Shown here: piece after piece, positions 4,378 through 8,613 of the stretch
Layout of the letters: each line of letters starts with the position of its first letter
Numbering within the stretch: position 1 is the stretch's first letter
Assembly (NCBI GenBank): GCA_937881285.1
Contig: CALGEU010000158.1
Coordinates: forward strand, 1 to 8,613
DNA: 8,613 bases
Reading direction: 5' to 3'
Source: an uncultured Clostridia bacterium
GTDB lineage: Bacteria; Bacillota; Clostridia; Christensenellales; CAG-917
The notes under the pieces: model-generated
The model's database searches: none
What the model saw: the letters and a program-made list of their open reading frames with translations, nothing else
What the model was told of the DNA's origin: nothing
Position numbers and translations under genes: made by a program

Positions 4378-6119
4378 TTTATAAGTCCTTTATAGTTTCT
4401 GTTCTTTCTTTTGTCGATTGCGTAAATGTTAGGCTTATTCTCGCCTATGTATTCGTACCATTTTTCGCCTTTGTCTTTAAGCACGATAACGCCCACGATA
4501 CAAACCACAACCGAGATAAGCGTTGCAACCGCCCAGAATATCGTCTTGACGAGAACTTCTCCCAGATTTTCGCACACGGCCGCAAGCACCATACCGAGCG
4601 CAAACAACGCCATTGCCGGAATTATCGAGAGAAACGCGGTTATAATCTGATATACGTTTCCCCTGCTTGCCGTGCGCAATTCTGCCGAAGTTTCCCAGTG
4701 TTGATTGCCTTTTTTCATATCGAAAAGTATGCTGAGACTGCACACTCCCAAAACCATAAGCATTGTGTCTATGCCTGCAAACAGCGTCGATACGATGTCT
4801 ATCTTGTACAGCAATATCGCAATCAGCATCACGGGTATCATTATAACCGATGCCGCGCCGCATGCAAGCAAAAGTTTGGATTTTATGCTGTCTTTCGGCT
4901 TTATGGGCAACGTTTTCGTAGCGAAAAAGGATTTTCCTTCTCTCGTGTACGCCTGATTTGCAAGCATATTCGCGCCTGCAAGGAAAATCATTGAATACAT
5001 GACGACGTATCCGATATTGAGCATTTCAGCCATAAGCGCAGGCATTTCGCCTTCCGCTCCGCTCTCTTTGAACCCAGTAATGAAATAAGACACGACGATG
5101 AAAATCGGTGCCATCAACATGTTGGCAAAAGAACTCATCGCAAGAGAACTGTTGCGGACAATCATCGTCAAATCGCGTTTGGCAAGCGAAACCACGACGT
5201 TTTGTTGCTTGAAGTTTTCGGTTTTGTTGACGTCCTGTGCCGAGTTTTCGCCTTTCTTTGACATTATTCTGCGATAAAACAGCCCTGCAAGCAACAGAGA
5301 AACCGCAATCATAGCGACGGTTATGCCGACAGATATTCCGAAATTCTTCCCGGCGTCTATGCCCATTGCAAAGAAAACGAGAGTTTTGTCCGGGTAAACT
5401 ACGGTTGCGAAAGTCGCCAAAACTCCGATCGTCTGATCGGTTATAATATCGTCGCCTTCCTGCCCGAAGCCTTTGGTGTTCATGAAGTAGACAAGAACCA
5501 TATACGCGCACATTATAAGCATGTACGCAAGAACGGTCATTATGCTTTTTAGCGTGGATTTACCTTTTATGAAAGAACCTATCCAGGTTATCGGCAACGA
5601 AAACAGCGTCACGATAAAAAGCGGAAGCACGGGCGCGACCGCAGTTACGATTATCATAAGCGCGTACGCACCGTAAAACACCCTGCCGTTTGCGATATTG
5701 AAACCGATAAGCATCGAATACAGAATCGGCAACAGCATAAGAGCCGTCATTTTGAGAATCGTGACGTAAACAAGCGTGAATTTTGCAAAGAACACGTCGA
5801 CGGGCTTTATAGGCAAAGATTGCAAAAGCGGCGCGTCTTTTGCTCCGTACAGCGTTGAAAACACCGCTCCGAGCGACAAAAACGTTGCGATGAATTGCAC
5901 GGCTATAACGGCAATACAGACAAGATATGCAAGCGCCAAATCGTCTTGTACCGTGCTTGCAACGTATCCTGCCATTGCCGCGACTATCAGCACGATAGGC
6001 ACGAAAGCAATTATCATACCCACCGAATTAGACTTCACTCGCTTTTGTCCTTTTTCTCTTCTTAAATCGGCGGTTACGTCTTTATATAGCGTTTTAAAAA
6101 GCAACAGCGATTTTGTCAT
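4374..6119 (-). CDS. ABC-2 type exporter permease, large duplicated form
   Basis: Integral membrane permease of an ABC exporter, partner of the ATPase directly upstream; substrate unknown. The 581-residue protein has about 12-13 hydrophobic segments and no signal peptide or nucleotide-binding motifs. It looks like two related halves. Each has a positively charged N-terminal stretch, and each carries the motif LPIKP just before a Lys-containing membrane-entry helix (about residues 102-106 and 404-408). A hydrophilic cytoplasmic linker rich in Lys, Gln and Asn lies around 285-315. The start is taken as ATG at 6119, with GGAG 5 nt upstream. A GTG at 6125 overlapping the ATPase stop as GTGA would add two residues and is a real alternative. 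Gene overlaps on both sides indicate coupled expression with the ATPase and ruvX. Such pairs next to TetR regulators often export drugs, lipids or peptides, but nothing here fixes the substrate. Confidence 0.85.
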   Translation of the reverse strand: MTKSLLLFKTLYKDVTADLRREKGQKRVKSNSVGMIIAFVPIVLIVAAMAGYVASTVQDDLALAYLVCIAVIAVQFIATFLSLGAVFSTLYGAKDAPLLQSLPIKPVDVFFAKFTLVYVTILKMTALMLLPILYSMLIGFNIANGRVFYGAYALMIIVTAVAPVLPLFIVTLFSLPITWIGSFIKGKSTLKSIMTVLAYMLIMCAYMVLVYFMNTKGFGQEGDDIITDQTIGVLATFATVVYPDKTLVFFAMGIDAGKNFGISVGITVAMIAVSLLLAGLFYRRIMSKKGENSAQDVNKTENFKQQNVVVSLAKRDLTMIVRNSSLAMSSFANMLMAPIFIVVSYFITGFKESGAEGEMPALMAEMLNIGYVVMYSMIFLAGANMLANQAYTREGKSFFATKTLPIKPKDSIKSKLLLACGAASVIMIPVMLIAILLYKIDIVSTLFAGIDTMLMVLGVCSLSILFDMKKGNQHWETSAELRTASRGNVYQIITAFLSIIPAMALFALGMVLAAVCENLGEVLVKTIFWAVATLISVVVCIVGVIVLKDKGEKWYEYIGENKPNIYAIDKRKNRNYKGLIK

Positions 6120-6121
6120 AT

Positions 6122-6880
6122 TCACTCCGCCTTATCGGAAAGTGTCGATTGCGACTGCAAATCGTCGGTGAGTTTAAGGAACAATTCTTCAAGCGATTTG
6201 TCCTGATTGCGCTCTTTGAGTTCTTCGATTCCGCAACAGGTTATAAGTTTTCCGTCGTCGATAATTCCCACTCTGTCGCACACTTTTTCCACAACTTCGA
6301 GAACGTGGGACGAGAAAAACACACAATTTCCTTTATCGGCATGTTCGCGCATGAGTTTTTTGAGATTAAAAGCGGATCTTGGATCAAGTCCCGTCATGGG
6401 TTCGTCAAGAATCCACACTTTCGGCTCGTGAATGAGCGCGGAAATGACGTTGAGTTTTTGTTTCATTCCGTGAGAATAAGTGGAAATTTGTTTTTTCACC
6501 GCGTCCGTGAGCGAGAAAAGTTCGGCATACTTGTCGAGCCTTTCCTTTCTTTCCGCCTGCGGAACGTCGAAAACGTCGCAAATGAAATTTATGTATTCCA
6601 CGCCCGTCAAACCTTCGTACATAACGTGGTCGTCGCTGACGTATCCTATACGTTTTTTCGCTTCGATTGGATTCTGTTTAATATCTATACCGTCGATAAG
6701 CACGCTTCCTTCGTTGAAATCGACGATACCCGTTATCGATTTTATGGTTGTGGATTTACCTGCGCCGTTCGGACCGATAAAACCGAAAATCTCGCCGTCG
6801 TTGACCGTGAGAGACAGATTTTCGACGGACGGCTTCGGATTTGAACCGTAAGTTTTCGTAAGATTGTTGATTTGAAGCAT
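6122..6880 (-). CDS. ABC transporter ATP-binding protein
   Basis: Cytoplasmic ATPase that powers the neighbouring permease. The 252-residue product contains Walker A GPNGAGKST (36-44), a variant signature YSHGMKQKL (135-143) in place of LSGGQ, Walker B VWILDEP (155-161) with catalytic Glu160, the D-loop GLDPRS, and the switch His192 in SSH. At the Q-loop the sequence is YVSDDHVMYEGLT (80-92), lacking the classical Gln; acidic residues here occur in related ABC-2 ATPases of the EcsA/YhaQ type. The ATG at 6880 is supported by family length, but the nearest GGGAG lies about 12 nt upstream, a long spacing. It begins 20 nt after the TetR stop and its TGA overlaps or abuts the permease start, so the three genes form an operon. 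It is most likely an exporter subunit. Confidence 0.93.
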   Translation of the reverse strand: MLQINNLTKTYGSNPKPSVENLSLTVNDGEIFGFIGPNGAGKSTTIKSITGIVDFNEGSVLIDGIDIKQNPIEAKKRIGYVSDDHVMYEGLTGVEYINFICDVFDVPQAERKERLDKYAELFSLTDAVKKQISTYSHGMKQKLNVISALIHEPKVWILDEPMTGLDPRSAFNLKKLMREHADKGNCVFFSSHVLEVVEKVCDRVGIIDDGKLITCCGIEELKERNQDKSLEELFLKLTDDLQSQSTLSDKAE

Positions 6881-6900
6881 TGTAAAAGAATTCTCCCGCT

Positions 6901-7455
6901 TTATTTAAGATTTAATTTGAGTTTGAGCCCTTCAAACATGTCGGTGAGCATTTCACTGACGCTTTGCTCGTCCCACTGAATATATTTTGTTGCAATCATC
7001 GTCGCAAAACCGTGCACGAAAACCCACATTTCCGTCTGAACGAGCATTGCGGTCTGCTTGTTGCAACCAAGCGTTTTGACGAGAATATCCGTCATCGTAC
7101 GTTGCGTGGAACTTGCCATTGACATAATCGACGCGCCTTTTTCGTCCATAAAAAGCAATTTGAAATACTCGGGATAATCCTTTGCAAAACCGATATACGC
7201 AAACCCTATCGCTTTGAAAGGCGGATATTTGTCGCTTTGCGAATGGTCTGCGATGTACTTCTCGAAAATTTTGAGTATTCGTTTGTTCACCGCGTCTTTC
7301 AAATCGTCCATAGTCGCGAAATTGTAAAAAATCGGCTGAATGGAGCAATCGAGTTTCTTTGCGATTGCACGTGCATTGAGTTGCTCACCGTTTTTTATCA
7401 TATCGATGGACACGTTCTCTATCATTTGTTTGGATACGGACACTTTTCTTGGCAT
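6901..7455 (-). CDS. TetR/AcrR-family transcriptional regulator
   Basis: A 184-residue DNA-binding repressor-type protein. The N-terminal helix-turn-helix is visible at about 25-58 (LNARAIAKKLDCSIQPIFYN then a DDLKDAV helix). The ligand/dimer domain carries a W-V-F-V-H-G motif (144-149), resembling the WHG-type TetR C-terminal domain. The ATG at 7455 has AGGTG 5 nt upstream. It is the first gene of an operon with the ABC ATPase, permease and ruvX, and its consensus promoter is overlapped by a 14-bp palindrome, the classic arrangement for autorepression. The likely role is to repress the exporter until an effector, perhaps the exported compound, binds. The effector cannot be inferred from sequence. 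Confidence is high in the family, moderate in the target. Confidence 0.92.
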   Translation of the reverse strand: MPRKVSVSKQMIENVSIDMIKNGEQLNARAIAKKLDCSIQPIFYNFATMDDLKDAVNKRILKIFEKYIADHSQSDKYPPFKAIGFAYIGFAKDYPEYFKLLFMDEKGASIMSMASSTQRTMTDILVKTLGCNKQTAMLVQTEMWVFVHGFATMIATKYIQWDEQSVSEMLTDMFEGLKLKLNLK

Positions 7456-7476
7456 AATTCACCTGCCGTTTATTTT

Positions 7477-7490
7477 ATATCAGTTGATAT
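7477..7490. promoter_or_regulatory. Candidate TetR operator (14-bp palindrome)
   Basis: Inverted repeat ATATCA-GT-TGATAT with perfect 6-bp arms. It overlaps the last two bases of the tetR -10 and extends over the expected transcription start, so a bound dimer would block RNA polymerase. A copy with identical half-sites occurs at 3857-3870. Confidence 0.6.
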
Positions 7491-7517
7491 TATATGCGAT
7501 TTACCGCACTTTGTCAA
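7489..7517 (-). promoter_or_regulatory. Consensus promoter of the tetR-ABC-ruvX operon
   Basis: Minus-strand TTGACA (7517-7512), 17-nt spacer and TATAAT (7494-7489), matching the sigma-A consensus at all 12 positions with ideal spacing. The predicted start is near 7482, about 27 nt before the tetR ATG. Such a strong promoter with an overlapping palindrome suggests it is normally repressed. Confidence 0.88.
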
Positions 7518-7545
7518 TACTCGCCACGCAATTTTTGTCAAATTC

Positions 7546-7563
7546 CGATATATTAATATATCG
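7546..7563. repeat. 18-bp perfect AT-rich palindrome
   Basis: CGATATATTAATATATCG is fully self-complementary. It lies between the rarA terminator and the tetR -35 (about 30 bp upstream of it). It could be an upstream regulator site, or an AT-rich UP-like region that happens to be symmetrical. It shares only the GATAT element with the candidate TetR operator. Confidence 0.5.
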
Positions 7564-7570
7564 CACGCAC

Positions 7571-7606
7571 AAAAAAAAGCGAACGACATTGCAATTTGTC
7601 GTCCGC
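7571..7606 (-). terminator. Intrinsic terminator after rarA
   Basis: Ten-bp stem on the minus strand (GCGGACGACA with TGTCGTTCGC; arms 7597-7606 and 7579-7588, one G-U pair), 8-nt loop, then eight consecutive T residues (7578-7571). It begins 10 nt after the rarA stop. The G-U pair becomes a mismatch in plus-strand RNA, which fixes its direction. Confidence 0.88.
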
Positions 7607-7615
7607 ACATAATTT

Positions 7616-8613
7616 TTACTTTCTCTTCTCTTGTCTTTCTTTTATGACTTTCTCGAAGCCGTTTTCTGTAGGCTCGTAGAACTTTGCGTCCTTGATTTCG
7701 TCGGGCAAATACTGTTGTTTCACCCAACCACCGTACGAGTGCGGATATTTGTATCCACTCACTTTCTCTTCGTTTCCCTTGTAGTTCGGGTCTCTGAGAT
7801 AAAGCGGAACGGTTTCGTGCTTTATCGTTTTCACCGCGTTTTCCGCACCGCCGAGCGCTTCGACGACTTTGTTCGATTTCGGCGCTTCGGAAACGTAGAT
7901 TATGCCTTCGGCAAGCGGAATTCTGCCTTCGGGCAAACCGATACGCTCAAAAGCCTGCACGCACGACGTCGCAACGACTATGGCGTTCGGGTCTGCCATG
8001 CCAACGTCTTCGCAGGCGTGAATCATGATTCTGCGCCCTATAAGCATCGGGTCACAACCTGCTTCGATGAGTCTTTCCGCCCAGTACAACGCGGCGTTGC
8101 TGTCAGAGCCGCGCATACTCTTTATAAACGCCGAAATCATGTCGTAGTACATATCTTCGGTCATGCTGAGTGCTTTTTGCTGTATGGATTGCTCCGCTTC
8201 TTCTTTGCCTACTCTGATAATTCCGTCTTCTCCCGCATGCGTAGTGAGTGCGGCAAGTTCCAGCGCGTTGAGAGCCGTGCGCATATCTCCGCCGCTTGCC
8301 CATGCGATATGGTGCAACGCTTCGTCCGAGACCTGAAGATTCATGTTTCCGAGTCCGCGTTCTTTGTCTTTCACCGCTCTTTCGAGACCTTTGAGAATAT
8401 CCTGTTCGGTGAGCCTGGAGAAATTGAAAATACGACATCTCGATACGATTGCGCGAGTCATCGAAACGTATGGATTTTCCGTCGTAGAGCCGATAAAAAT
8501 GATGTATCCTTGCTCTATTGCCTGCAAAACGCTGTCGCTTTGAGCCTTGTTCCAGCGGTGACATTCGTCAAGAAGCAAATACGTGCGCTTTCCGTACATA
8601 CGCAACAAATCGC
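7616..8613 (-). CDS. rarA: Replication-associated recombination protein A, C-terminal part (cut by window end)
   Basis: RarA (MgsA) is an AAA+ ATPase of the clamp-loader/RuvB class that acts at stalled replication forks and is related to eukaryotic WRNIP1/Mgs1. About 331 residues are visible of a usual ~420-440; the N-terminus with Walker A lies beyond the window edge, and the frame is open to the last base. Visible are Walker B with flanks (YLLLDECHRWNKAQ), sensor 1 (FIGSTTENPY), the SRCRIF segment with the putative arginine finger, the sensor 2 region (GGDMRTALNALE), and the family-specific C-terminal tetramerisation domain ending in YKYPHSYGGWVKQQYLPD. A strong terminator follows and separates it from the tetR operon. 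Identification is very secure. Confidence 0.96.
   Translation of the reverse strand, partial: DLLRMYGKRTYLLLDECHRWNKAQSDSVLQAIEQGYIIFIGSTTENPYVSMTRAIVSRCRIFNFSRLTEQDILKGLERAVKDKERGLGNMNLQVSDEALHHIAWASGGDMRTALNALELAALTTHAGEDGIIRVGKEEAEQSIQQKALSMTEDMYYDMISAFIKSMRGSDSNAALYWAERLIEAGCDPMLIGRRIMIHACEDVGMADPNAIVVATSCVQAFERIGLPEGRIPLAEGIIYVSEAPKSNKVVEALGGAENAVKTIKHETVPLYLRDPNYKGNEEKVSGYKYPHSYGGWVKQQYLPDEIKDAKFYEPTENGFEKVIKERQEKRK

Noticed and set aside
6113..6844. Plus-strand open frame opposite the ABC ATPase
   Set aside because: The minus-strand frame carries a complete set of ABC motifs; the plus-strand product has none and lacks a plausible ribosome binding site.
1..8613. Mobile elements, CRISPR array, tRNA or rRNA genes, toxin-antitoxin or defence systems
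   Set aside because: No repeat array, transposase, cloverleaf or defence-type domain was seen; all substantial frames are explained by the listed housekeeping and transporter genes.

Overview
This is an ordinary, compact bacterial chromosomal segment in which every recognisable gene lies on the minus strand, so the biological order runs from high to low coordinates. The proteins and gene order point to a low-to-moderate GC Firmicute, most likely a Clostridia-type lineage. The grounds are the rpsB-tsf-pyrH-frr cluster, the ruvX (yrrK)/DUF1292 (yrzB) pair as in Bacillus, strong AGGAG-type Shine-Dalgarno sites, and AT-rich intergenic regions with near-consensus sigma-A promoters. The exact genus cannot be read from the sequence.

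Layout on the minus strand: (1) The C-terminal three quarters of rarA/mgsA (7616-8613, cut by the window edge) ends in a strong intrinsic terminator. (2) A consensus promoter with an overlapping 14-bp palindrome drives a TetR-family regulator, an ABC ATPase, a large ABC-2-type permease and ruvX. These genes are tightly packed, with a 20-nt gap, a stop/start junction of about 0-4 nt, and an ATGA overlap. The regulator probably represses its own exporter operon, and ruvX rides along. (3) A DUF1292 acidic protein with an unusual Cys/His-rich tail follows, with one or two candidate promoters of its own and a strong terminator. (4) The translation block comprises rpsB (ribosomal protein S2), tsf (EF-Ts), pyrH (UMP kinase) and the start of frr (ribosome recycling factor, cut by the window edge).

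The translation block is punctuated rather than one uninterrupted operon. There is an attenuator-like hairpin between rpsB and tsf, a terminator then promoter between tsf and pyrH, and another terminator then promoter between pyrH and frr. The rpsB leader (about 95 nt) contains small hairpins and a possible 17-codon TTG-started reading frame that overlaps the rpsB start.

I found no CRISPR array, tRNA, rRNA, insertion sequence, phage gene or clearly novel multi-gene system. The more interesting signals are regulatory: a second near-identical copy of the TetR-type palindrome in the ruvX/DUF1292 gap, the rpsB leader ORF, and the metal-ligand-rich tail of the DUF1292 protein.
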